Shown here in pieces: positions 35,401-45,352 of a stretch of 64,000 nucleotides of DNA. Position numbers and translations under genes: made by a program. Origin of the DNA: Atopsyche davidsoni (Eukaryota > Arthropoda > Insecta > Trichoptera > Hydrobiosidae). The notes beneath the pieces are model-generated. The model saw only the letters and a list, made by a program, of their open reading frames with translations, was not told where the DNA came from and ran no database searches. The stretch covers positions 736,001 to 800,000 of the forward strand of contig JAILWY010000008.1 of assembly GCA_022113835.1 (NCBI GenBank), read 5' to 3'. Position 1 is the first letter of the stretch. Each line of letters starts with the position of its first letter.

Positions 35401-38198
35401 ATAAAAACATTGAAAAATATCCTTCCTATGATGATGATTTCTATATTTTTTTTTAAGGTTCAAGATATTCTGAATGATGATGTTTTTGCACTTTACACGG
35501 AATTTCCGGAGCTACTGGACTATGTGCAGTGTTTCACGGGCCCCAACATTATGGGGATGCACAGCATGCTCATTAACAAACCCCCAGGAACTTCCATCCA
35601 TCCTCCTCATCAGGTAATGGAGTAACTCCTCTGATTAAAGGTAACCTATCTTGAATTTGTGTTCATCAAATGTTGTAGATCTTAATTGCCATATTTTCAG
35701 GATCTTCATTACTTCCCCTTTAGGCCAACAGATAGCATTGTAGCATCGTGGACAGCGATGGAGCCAGTCTTTGTGGAGAATGGTTGCCTGTATGTGGTTC
35801 CAGGGTCCCACAAGGGTCCTCTTCATGAGCACACGTATACCATGGGAAAAGTAAGAGCCATGAAATAAGTAGCCAAATCTAATAAAAATCTGCGAGTGCC
35901 ACCTTCGAATTTTTTTCTCACCGGCCGCTTCTGATGATTAACCCAACTTTTTAAAGAAAAGCTTTGTAGACTTGGTGATTAATTTACGATCATTTAATCT
36001 TAGGTTCAAATAAGGGTGAAGCAATAAGTTATTATAGTTCCATTGAAATTGTGAATTGTCGCCAGGCAATACTGATACTGGCGTTTCAAGTTCATATTTG
36101 TTTTTCAGGATAATAAAATAAATAAAGCTTATCATGGCATTCAAAATGAAGGTGAGGTTGCACCCGAATTCAAGCGAGTTTACTTGCCAATGCAGATGGG
36201 AGACACCGTCTTCTTTCATCCACTATTAGTTCATGGGTCTGGACCTAACCTTACCAACGTAAGTTACAGAATGAACTTTTCTTGTTATGAATAGCAGATT
36301 TTTACTAATTTAACAGTTAATTTATATATCTATAATATACACTGCATGTACTTTAGTTACAGGAGTAATAAAAAAAATATATTTTAAATATTAATTTGAA
36401 TACTTAATGCTCTTTTTCTGTCAAATTTCATCCCAATTTGACAGTTTACCCATAATTAATGGAACTGGTATTTATTTTGTAATACTCCATTTTATTACAA
36501 TAAAATAAAACCAAATGGTTTTTGCAAAAGTATGTATGTGTTAAGGACTGGCTACCAGGTATAGTTCTCGCTTTCGAGACTCTAGTAGACGTTCAGATTC
36601 TTCGATCTGACTCCACGAATTTCCCAAGGTTCGTGGATACTTAGTGGACTGTATTATCATTCATTTAAAACACTTTGTATGTGTAAACTTTTATTTCAAC
36701 TTTATTACAAACATTGATTACAATTTAACATTTATCTGATATTAAAACAGGTTACATTTAACACTTTATTTTAACTTTGGACCGATAACCGGGTCGTTTA
36801 ATTTCACTTCACTTTCGACACAATATACTCCGAACTCGCGGCAGTATTACTTTATGAGATTTGTAAGATCTCTAACCTTATTAATGATGGATGTTTAATC
36901 CACCGGAGCGATACTACACGGCAAATACGCCGCCAAAATAACGCCGACTCGCGGCCGAATATTCTGTGGGCGAGCGTGGCCTCCACGCCCGTCTCTGAAC
37001 TAACACTGCCCTTCCAAGGCGAAGGGCGGGTTTATAATACTATTGAAAATTAACAAACTATTGCCGAGCTTACAGTCGTTCGTAAGACTCAAATAAATCA
37101 AATGAACAAAGGGGTTTTCTAGTTAAAGGAACTCTCGGAATAAACATTTGTGATTGCCGCAATTGTGCAATAAATTTGCTCCGAGAGATCTACAAGTTCT
37201 TTCAAATAATATTTAACAATTAACTAAGGGTCGGAGTTTCACCATTCAACTCGCGACACATTAAAAAATATTACGTTTGTTCTAAAGGAGCATCCCTTTC
37301 ACATGTTATTCTTAGTCCTTTACAATATAGTTGAAATCTATAGTAAAAATAGCCATTACTTATTCAATGCTTATGTTCTAACTTTCTTTTCTTATGTTAA
37401 CAATATATAGCACACATGCAGGCACTAAACTTTCTAGAAATAGTCCGCAATGACCAGTTAAATGTGAACCTTGACCAGGAACTCGGTCATAAATATCATT
37501 GATTCTATAGGCCAAAAAATGTCCCATAATTCACTTTTAAACAAAACCTCTTTGAAACATACAAATATCTATAGCCATATGGGCTTGCTTTAAACTGAAG
37601 CTGTAAATCTTAAAAACACCAGATGATTTCACCATCTCCACCATTGAATTTATATTTGCAATTAAAGTTTAATCGTCGGTTGCCAACAGTATGTATGCAA
37701 AATGTATGCAAAAGATACACAAAAGGTATCACAATGTGTTAGTAATAATTTGTTTGTCTTCTTGCAGTCTTTCCGTAAGGCTATATCCTGCCACTATGCT
37801 GGTGGCGAATGTAAGTATATAGAAACCAAAGGAACAATACAGGAGAATATAGCCAACGAGATTGAACAGATGGCCAAGAAACGTGGACTGGAATTGGACT
37901 TCAAGGTAAACTTACTATAATATAAAAACCAATCCATCAGGAAGACTTTTTGAGATTTGAGTGATGAATGTCAGGCCCATTGTGAGTTTTTGTGAGGATG
38001 GAGCACTAAACCAAATCTTCAAAGAGCCACGTTTGAATAGGTCAACAAATCTAGGAGATTTTATTTCAATACATGCAATGTGAGACACAGATGTCATTTG
38101 TTATTTTTTATTTTTCCTCTAACACTTTTATTGTTGTGTTTCAGATGATTTGGCACATGAGGGGTAAACTCGTGAGGGGTGAGAGACTTGAGTTGTGA
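29475..38198 (+). CDS. PHYH: Phytanoyl-CoA dioxygenase, copy 2 (retrotransposon in intron 1)
   Basis: Eight exons: 29475-29542, 34577-34708, 34880-34991, 35458-35613, 35701-35850, 36109-36258, 37768-37905, 38145-38198. They give 319 residues, with each exon the same length as in copies 1 and 3. A PTS2-like RIEVIKNHL occupies residues 5-13. The HxD pair (155, 157), His248 and Arg259 are present. Intron 1 is expanded to about 5 kb by an LTR retrotransposon in the sense direction (30112-34334). Intron 6 carries a further inserted block (about 36537-37260) that looks like a repeat. The coding sequence itself is undamaged, so the gene should work if the introns splice correctly. Introns 1 of copies 2 and 3 align over long stretches, so these two are the most recent duplicates. 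Confidence 0.92.
30112..30218 (+). repeat. 5' LTR
   Basis: A 107-bp direct repeat, TG...CA, identical by eye to 34228-34334. It contains an AATAAA at 30176-30181. Confidence 0.9.
30299..34045 (+). CDS. gag-pol: Retrotransposon gag-pol polyprotein, integrase internally shortened
   Basis: One 1248-codon frame. Order: gag; an Arg/Gly/Ser-rich linker of near-perfect GSGRG repeats; two CCHC zinc knuckles (about residues 237-250 and 257-270); aspartic protease with Asp334-Thr-Gly; reverse transcriptase with FLDD (Asp621, Asp622); RNase H with Asp768 in CDASG; integrase with an HHCC zinc module and a D,D35E core at Asp1051, Asp1105 and Glu1141. Just after the core Glu, the normal remainder of the integrase core and C-terminal domain is missing. 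The frame passes directly into what looks like the far C-terminal end (HIDQVRRR) and then a Ser/Pro/Gly-rich tail. The break is in frame. Codon use is much more GC-rich than the host exons. Catalytic residues are intact, but integration is doubtful. Confidence 0.88.
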   Translation: MSLGKLSEFEESRGMWSSYVDRLESYFRVNGVKDDMKLHTLIAVMGDGPYEVLVDLASPEEPSALTYDAAVRLLREHFQPTPSLMAERHRFRKYGQANEEKIAVFVVELKRLARSCAFGSNLNENLRDQFVCGVRSEVIRQRLFAEDGVALTFASAVKIATSLEAAERDAAAVEAGSGIGSSGAGTSDAAAVHAMRPGREPARARPGSGSGRGSGRGSGRGYGRGTQERRPSTGRPCTGCGSVYHDYSICQYREYVCHGCKRAGHLQRVCRGREAAVRPERGRARLHYGDTAKRENSDQSGDDTEEFHHLCLNDYQPVSLSVKVDKKFIQMEVDTGTAVSCINSETYRNFLSNNPLEPSDLVLKCYNGKKIKPVGVIKPMVSYGGRTERLDLFVIDGGTTALLGRQWLTELKICIPKFTNCHSVSQNPTKISDEIKYLCSRYKELFDGELGRYTGGRATLRVRAGAAPVFQRARPVPYALLERIDAGLDDMLRGGVIEPVDCSDWASPLVPVNKADGSLRICADFKATVNPALVIDRYPLPKIDDLMVKLSGACYFSKIDLSQAYNQIELDETKKYTVINTHRGLFRYNRLVYGLASSPGIFQRIMCNVLKNIPNIEIFLDDVIIAGKNKQEHLAALEAVFSRLQKAGLKLKSTKCIFLVEEVKYLGYIIGKEGIKTDPSKIEAIVGVPRPTNVTELRSFLGIINFYGKFIRKMSGILVPLYELLKKEKQWFWSRECERSFIKIKSLLSSAEVLAHYNPKAPLVVTCDASGRGIAGVLSQPGADGRGDHPVAYISRTLSEAEKNYSQIHREALAIIFSVNKFHQYLYGRHFTLRTDHKPLVSIFGPNTGIPTMAASRMQRWAIILSAYSFDIEYVRTDENGADGLSRLPLSCTENKMSPPEQTYLHFAQQALLLDYNDIKRETSRDPLLSKVLSYIRDGWPTQCEIKSLQPYYNRKNELYEELGCVMWGHRLVVPEKCKDRVLAMLHEPHMGIVKSKGLARSYVWWAGVDEAVERVCRACAVCAEQADAPPRQAPRMWSWPGRPWTRLHLDYLGPIGGKTYLVVVDAMSKWVEIFNVANTTAGNLTDRLSELFSRWGSPKQLVSDNGTQFASREFDHFTKYHGIEHIFTAPYHPSSNGLAENAVRTLKIVQRHIDQVRRRSSTRLSLATSGAGANSQNGLSESPMGSVEEGQSGLPAGEGGSPLGSADQPGRESAVPASPDGQLELPRPATPRARPLRKCRLDKERKK
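34228..34334 (+). repeat. 3' LTR
   Basis: A 107-bp direct repeat matching the 5' LTR, followed directly by the second copy of the target duplication (gcatc). Confidence 0.9.
36537..37260. repeat. Inserted repeat in PHYH copy 2 intron 6, possible solo LTR
   Basis: A block of about 720 bp, GC-richer than its surroundings, begins tgtgttaagg and ends cgacaca, so its ends form a short inverted repeat like that of an LTR. It contains AATAAA-like sites near 37,090. It has no counterpart in the other PHYH copies. No clear target duplication is seen, and no internal coding or second LTR is present. A solo LTR or another non-coding element are both possible. Confidence 0.35.
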
Positions 38199-39545
38199 CT
38201 AAAAAGGGCTGAAGAATATATACACGAAATAATTAGTGGAAGCATTATCTTTATGCTATCTACCCTTGTGTAAACTCCTTATGCTGAAAATACTTTATCT
38301 AAACCGTAAATAAAAAATTAAAACTGAAAATCGCCTCCAGATGCAAACAGAACGAGAAAAGCTTTACCAAGAAAAAGAGTTAAAATTTGGGGAATTATAT
38401 GAAATGCTTTTCAAATAAATATTTTTAAACAATAACATTATGTGTGAATCAACATTTATAAAATGTATTATGGGTCAGGTCTTATTAACTTATTTGTAAT
38501 TATGTAAATAAAAAATAATCAAAAAAACCTTAAAATTGTCAGCGTAGTTCGCAGGCTTGGCAGCCATTATTAACTAATGGTTTTATTTTAAAAATATTTT
38601 TGTACTAAAAATTATTTCCATATTCAAGGAATAAAATGAATGTGCCTATCTCTGATTTTATTTAGAACCAAGTGCGCTCTCAGGTCAGCGCACAGGGTTA
38701 GCAAGAAAAAATCATCACTGTAAATAAATTTTTTAAATATACCTTTTTTATTTATTTTTCCCACTGTGAGACATCCCCTTAACCGGCTACGATCGCCAGT
38801 TAAGGAAGAAAAGATCACCAGAATGGATCATAACAGGTCTTTTCAATGGTGACATTCCAAACAGCAATTCTTTCTAACGATACATAATTGCATACAACAA
38901 TCAAAAATTAATATCATCAACACACATTATATTACCGATAATGGTGATATTTAGACTAGAAGAAATCCAATGAAAAGTGAATTTAATGAAGTTGACATGG
39001 AAAATGATATGAAATACATGAGTAAAAAAAATAAACTATAAAAAGAGATAAACCCATATCAATCTTCTTTTACATTTCCTTTGTAAAAATTAAGATTTAA
39101 TGTTTATATTTTCATTTATAGTTTATATAAATGCTGTAGTCTGGTAGGTCTAAATCTAAATAATTAGCTTAAAGTAAGCCTAACATTGTTGTTACAGTTT
39201 GATTATTAGCAGTAGTGAGTAACTTTTTTCTTATCTTTGTAAAAATTTAAATATACAATATTATTTTAAAAATATATATCTCGTTAACATGGGATAAGTA
39301 TGCTTTTTTATTTAATTGAAATCATTAAAATATTAAATTTTTATTTTAAAGATTACTGTAAACATTGAGACATGTCTATAGCGAGGAGTTGCGTTTCTAG
39401 ATTGATAGATATACAATTATACCTAACAACTAAACAATTTTCCAGTAGACTCGAGGTAGTGCAGATATAATTCGTTACAGTTTGTTGGTAGAGTTCTTGG
39501 AGATAAATTAACTGTAAAAACACAAACGTTTAAGTTTCATAAAAA
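38199..39545. other. Intergenic region between PHYH copies 2 and 3
   Basis: About 1.3 kb of AT-rich sequence with the 3' UTR of copy 2 and the presumed promoter of copy 3. No other gene or clear repeat is seen. Confidence 0.5.
38309..38314 (+). terminator. Poly(A) signal of PHYH copy 2
   Basis: AATAAA about 110 bases after the stop codon, similar in position to that of copy 1. Confidence 0.45.
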
Positions 39546-42500
39546 ATGACTGCTAATCGCATAGAAGTGATCAAAAATCACCTTTCTGGTGTACTTAAAT
39601 TGTCGCCAAATAAGTAAGTGCAATTATTTTCAGTTTTCTGTATAGATCGTGTCTCAATCAATAAATCCTGCGCTTCCTAGTTCTTATGGAATTGACTAAT
39701 TGAATGATGTCAGGTATATGAAAGATAATTGGAATTTAATTTGTATCATATTTGTTTTTGTAGTAATTTTAATTTCCATTTCCATCGAAGTATCATTAAC
39801 TGTTACAATCACTTTGCTTAGCTGTAACATATCACAACGCATAAAATTACTGAGAGCTAAGGTTTATCTAATTGTTTTTATTTAAATGTAGGTTAGATAG
39901 TTATTTTATTCAAAAAGTGGATTGCTAAATGAGGTGATATTTTATGAAGTCTTTTAATATTATGTTAGGATTTTTGGTTCCGGAAAATTTTAAGCTTCCA
40001 AAGTAATTTCCCTGAGTGTTAAGTCAAGTTGTGTCGCTTGCAAGGAAATTTTATTTCTTAAAGAAGTCTAAGGTCAGTGACACGTCTCAATAATCTGTAT
40101 GAATATCTGCATATTGCAAGTGCTTAGTAATACAATGTAAAGTAATTCTTACTGATAGCATCAAAATAATCCTTGTTAATATAACTGCATAAGTGATAGA
40201 ATGCGTATGTATGAGAACCTTTTACATGTAACCTCATTGTGATAAGATGATTTAATGTCTTTGCATATTAATTAAGCAGAAAGAATTGGTATACTTTGAT
40301 ACATTGTAAGTGTACGGTCACTTTGATAACAAATGTGCTTTGTTTGTTGCAGGACCTCAGCTAATTCTTATCAGTATACTGTAGATAACAACAAGCTGAC
40401 AAAGTTTCAGAGAGAATTTTATGAAACAAATGGCTATATTTTAATTAGCAATTTAATACCACATGATATTATTGATAAGTGCCAGTAAGTACTAAAATAG
40501 TGATTTTAAAACAGATATGTTCGTAGGTTTCAGCTGCCTTTGTTATGAGTTGATTTGGTTTTTTGGCTGCTTGAGGTTTTGAACCCTCCAACGTTTCATC
40601 CCTCGTGCTGGAACCATCTTCAAGGGTTGGATATGATTTTGAAACGTCAGAGGAGTCAAAACCTCAATTAACACCTAAGAAAGCAATAACAGCAATAATA
40701 ACATTAGAATTAAAGTTTGATATATAGTTAATGCAGCTTTAAAATAAAATTACCATGTCAATTTGTTTCAGTAACAAGATATATTTTTTTTTACAGGCAG
40801 CATTTTCTAGATATGTGCTATGGGAAAGTGAGCAAAGGCAATATGATTCTTATGAGGGAAATTCTGATGAAGGACAAAGGGGCAACTGGAGAGTATCTTT
40901 ATAATAAGGTTGACCATACACATATAAAAAATTGTGAAGATCTTTCGTTAGTAGTGGTGTGCGATCTACATTCATACAGTTAGATCAATCAATAAAGCAA
41001 CGCTTGCTCAAAAATAACTTTCAATTCATTTAAAAACAAATATATTTATGTTCATAGATTATGACAGTCGTTGTTATAAATTGATTTAGTTTCACGGGTG
41101 TTAAGCTGCCCAACGCCCAAGAAAGCAATATAAATTTATTCTTCATCTATTATAATTTATTTTTACTTATTTGAGGTTCAAGATATTACGACCGATGATA
41201 TTTTTGGGCTATACTCGGACTATCCCGAACTACTGGACTATGTGGAGTGTTTTACAGGACCCAACATAGTGGTGGTGCACAGCATGCTCATCAACAAACC
41301 CCCAGGAACTGACATCCATCCTACTCATCAGGTAATAGTCATTCCTATGTTAAAAGTTTCCCTAACTTGTTTGTATGTTCATTTAGTGTGGTAGAATCAA
41401 TGCCAAATGGTTTAAGAAATGACTGAGATTTATCACTAAAACTGTGAGAGTTCTTTTGCTCTATAAAAGCGTTGTCGAACTCATTGTTTGATGATAAATA
41501 ACATGCTGATCATATTTTTAGGATCTTCATTATTTCCCGTTTCGACCAGCAAACAGGATTGTAGCAGCGTGGACAGCAATGGAGTCAGTCTTTGTCGAGA
41601 ATGGCTGCCTGTTTATGATCCCGGGGTCCCACAACCGTCCTCTCTATGAGCACACATATCCCGTAGGAAAAGTGAGACCTAGCCAAATCTAGTAGAAATC
41701 TGCAAGTGCTGCCCTTAAAATCCCATCTAGTGATCTAACTAACTTGTTTTAATGAAGAAATCAACTTTTCATACAAAAGCTTCATAGACTTGGCGACTTA
41801 TTTATTAGCATCAACTTCAACAGAGAAGGAGTGAAGCAGGTTATTTTTTGCGATGACTTTCAAAGGGTCTTGTGAATTCTGAGTTATGAGGTCCAGGTTC
41901 AAGTATGGGTGAAGCATTGAGTTTCGAATAAACATATTTTCACTAGTAAAACTATTTTAATTTTAAAATTATTAGCTGTCTATCCAAAGTTCATTTCTTT
42001 TTTAGGACAATATAGTAAATAAAGCTTATCACGGCATTGTTGATGAAGACGAGCTTGCGGCAGAATCAAAGCGAGTTTATGTGCCGATGCATAAGGGTGA
42101 CACTGTCTTCTTTCATCCACTATTAATCCACGGATCCGGACCTAACCTGACTAAGGTAAGATACAGACTGAACTTTTTTGCAGAAAAAAAATGGAGAAAA
42201 TTTCTCATTATTTCAGGTCTAAATCAATTACCTGCAATAATTTGTGTTTTTTTTTTAAATTTAACAGTAATAGTATTTTTGTATCCAAAAGCTACACCGC
42301 TGAATTTTAGGTGGATACTTTGCTTGTTTTTTTGCAGGGTTTCCGTAAGTCCATATCCTGCCACTATGCTGGTGGTGAATGTAAGTATATAGAAACCAAA
42401 GGAACAATGCAGGACGATGTTGGCAAGGAACTTGCACAGATGGACAGGAAACGTGGACTGGAATTGGACTTCAAGGTAAACAAACCTAACATAATGTAAA

Positions 42501-42762
42501 TAAATTTATATAATAATATAAATTTATAATATTTATTTATTTCCAAAAGGAAGCGATAAGTTTTTAGTAATAATAAGATGTGTAGCAGCATTATGTCATC
42601 ATTGTTAGGGTAATGCTGTCGAGTTTGTTTTGTAATGAGACTAAACATATGTTTACTTTGAATAATTAATAATAATTTTATTTTTACCCTTTCATTGTTG
42701 TGTTTCAGATGTTTTGGCACATACGAAGTAAAGTCGTGAGGGGTAAGAGGATTGATATGTGA
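39546..42762 (+). CDS. PHYH: Phytanoyl-CoA dioxygenase, copy 3 (most diverged)
   Basis: Eight exons: 39546-39613, 40353-40484, 40797-40908, 41176-41331, 41522-41671, 42006-42155, 42338-42475, 42709-42762. They give 319 residues and an open frame. The PTS2-like RIEVIKNHL (5-13), His155/Asp157, His248 and Arg259 are kept. Several positions fixed in copies 1 and 2 are changed near the active site: NIMGMHSM becomes NIVVVHSM before the iron-binding strand, PPHQD becomes PTHQD, SWTAMEP becomes AWTAMES, and the Tyr-Val-Val before the PG[ST]H loop becomes Phe-Met-Ile. This suggests a changed substrate pocket or weaker constraint, not loss of the metal site. Intron 2 holds a small foldback repeat. Its intron 3 acceptor is ttgag where copy 2 has ttaag. 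Confidence 0.92.
40573..40665. repeat. Foldback repeat with Penelope/hammerhead-like phrase, PHYH copy 3 intron 2
   Basis: Two 26-base arms (40573-40598 and 40640-40665) are imperfect inverted repeats beginning gaggttttga. Between them, on the minus strand, lies cttgaagatggttcc, followed by gggatgaaacgttgg. The pairing of a 'tgaagatgg' phrase with a 'gaaacgtt' phrase is typical of repeats related to Penelope-like elements, some of which carry hammerhead ribozymes. The core here departs from the hammerhead consensus. A shorter relative, sharing gttgattt and cccaagaaagcaata-like flanks, lies at about 41065-41135 in intron 3. Confidence 0.4.
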
Positions 42763-44479
42763 TCAAAAGGGCTGAAGGGACGTTATATTTTTATGCTATT
42801 TAGTTTTTGTATAAACTTCCTATGCTATAAATAACTAACATTTGGGTGCATTTGGTGCAATACCAATAGTTTTATAATACCATGATCTATAACTTTTAAA
42901 TTTAAAATAAATATTGCTTGGATGTTAAAAGTTAGGAAAATTATATGATATGATTTTAATATAAACATTATTAGATAATAAAAGTCAACTTTATTACACA
43001 TATGTGTAAAACAAACCCAGGACGTGTCATGGGTCACGAAAATAACCATTTAATCTAGAAAAGATCCAGTGAAGATAAGATAGAACAGAACTGCAGCGAC
43101 CCTTGATGAGGTTTTCGCCCTGGGAAGGGTAGGCGGGTGGTGGAGAGCTCTACATTTCAGCAGTAACAGTGACAAAAATGCAAAATTATTAAAAAAACTT
43201 CTCTAAATTGTTACAAACCACATCGTTAAAATTTGCTCTTATCTAATCGGTCAGATTTGCAGAATTTCGCTCAAAATTTTGACCTATCCGATCAAGGCAA
43301 GTGGAGCATCATTAAAACAATTTATGGTTTCTGTAGTAATTAACGCATATACATCTAATGATAAGTAATTTAAAATTAAATGTTATTAAGTGTTATTTTT
43401 TCAATTTCCCCAAAAGCAAACGTTTATTTTGAAGGAAAAAATATGTGTAAGTATGTAAAAAGCACAAAAAACTTATTTTATAAAAAAGGTAAAAATATTT
43501 CTTAAAATAAATATCATTCAAGCATTGTATGAACATAAAAAAACCAAAGATTAGAAAAAAAAAATTATTATTATAAATTAAATTGTGAAAAGCAATGCCC
43601 AGTAATGAATTATTCCGAACTAAGAATTTATTACTTGAAGTACGGAAATGTCCTTGAATCTTAGTTTGCGAGCGCATTTTATGTTTGTAAATCGTTTCTT
43701 TGAATATTTCTACGTTAATAATGATTTAATTGTATTTATTCTAAATTTTTACTGTTGATGTAACCGCACGCCACTGAGATCGAGACGGCAATTCCGTCGG
43801 CACTTGTGGCGCTCGCTTGCGCTCTGCAGAGCGGAGAGAACGACCGCCGTCACTGGTAATTAAGATCCGTAAGCGCCCGTGCAAATTGCTTGATAATGCC
43901 GCGTGTAACGACCTACCGAAACGTCGCCCGCTCGAGTGTCTGACCCGCCTTCAGGATGCCAGCAAACTCTGTACCAAATATGTTAATAATATATTTAAAA
44001 TAAATGCTCAGAAAGCAGTCACAATATATTAGAACTACAGTTATATGCGTGACCATATATGATCACTGGAAATGTGCCTAGAAGAACTAGTGGCTAGCAG
44101 GCTCGCTTGGGACGGAGTCGTCTCCTTTGCCGAGAAGACCATGCCCCGAAGGGAGGAGCAATGCCAACTAGACTCCAGAGCTCCGACCTGAGGAGAAGCC
44201 CACGGACAAGACAAGAACGGCGCTAAGAGGATCGAGAGCTGAAGAGCACGAGACACCATTTTCATGCTTTTCAGCGCATCAACCAACGGAGACGTTGTCT
44301 CCATAGATAGTAAAAGACGAATATCAGAGACGAATAGAAGGGAGGGGAGGCAGACTGGGGAACAGCAAAAAGTGCGCTCCCTGGGAAACTCCCTTTCACG
44401 AATGAATGAACTGTGTATGATTATTGTATTATTATTGTATATTACATATAAAAAGACCAGCTGTCGGTACCCGGAAGTA

Positions 44480-44575
44480 GTATTACAGCGCTGCCCGGGG
44501 CCGACAGTAAAAAAAAGACTTGCTTGCTGAACATGGAGTCCCGGGTTCGAACTCAGATGATGAGTTCTTTCCAGC
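44480..44575 (+). repeat. tRNA-like / SINE fragment
   Basis: A B-box-like gggttcgaactc (44543-44554) lies about 60 bases after a GC-rich patch with an A-box-like phrase. No complete cloverleaf can be drawn. It is probably a tRNA-derived SINE fragment. Confidence 0.3.
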
Positions 44576-44937
44576 TTCCACAATTCTTCGTATACTACAA
44601 AAAATAAAATAAAAAAACAAAAAAAAATTCTTTGTTACTAAAAGTTAAATTGCTAATAATAAACTGAGTATATGAAGATGAAATATCAATTGAGTTGATC
44701 AGGCTAGGTGGGCGAAGTTTAGGTATTAATCCATATACTAAACTGTTACTCGCTACTTGAAAATATTTATCGGCAAGACCGCATAGGTGATAACATTGAA
44801 TTTTCTGTGTTCCCCAGCGTGTTCTATCCTTAGTTCCACCCTTACAGTCCCTTCGTCGCTAATCGTCCAAGATTACGTTTAAACTCCGTAGAAAACAATT
44901 CGGATCGCTTTCAATCCCACGGCTTGATTACCGAGGG

Positions 44938-44999
44938 TATGGAGGATGGAGGATGGAGGAGGGAGGAGGGAGGATGGAGAAGGGGAGATGGAGGAGGAG
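44938..44999 (+). repeat. Purine-rich GGA tract
   Basis: About 60 bases almost free of C and rich in repeats of ggagga and ggatgga. It is a simple repeat able to form unusual structure. Confidence 0.8.
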
Positions 45000-45335
45000 C
45001 CGTCTCGACCCCGCCGCAACCCCTACCGGAATAATTAACCGTCGCTCGGCTGCAAGTGTCTGCCTGAGCGAGGCTTTGTTGACTACTTTCAAAATAAAAT
45101 TAATGAAGGGGGTGGCTGTAGTCGCGCCGGACTTCATGAACACAATCTCATCTCAATCGTTATTAACCTTTCCATCCGTTATTGAATATTGAATGAATTC
45201 ACATTTTTATTTATACTGGCTAGTTGGTATATAACACATTTTTAAATAATCGATTCATACATTTGATAACAAGAAAAATCTACAGTTGAGTAAACTAGGC
45301 ATATTAAGACACAAGCTTAAACTTATTAGTTGAAT

Positions 45336-45352
45336 GTGGGTTCGGTTCCCAC
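45336..45352 (+). repeat. Isolated tRNA T-arm-like hairpin
   Basis: A perfect 5-bp stem (gtggg/cccac) closes a 7-base loop ttcggtt, as in a tRNA T-arm. The rest of a tRNA is not recognisable upstream, so this is a fragment or chance. Confidence 0.3.
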
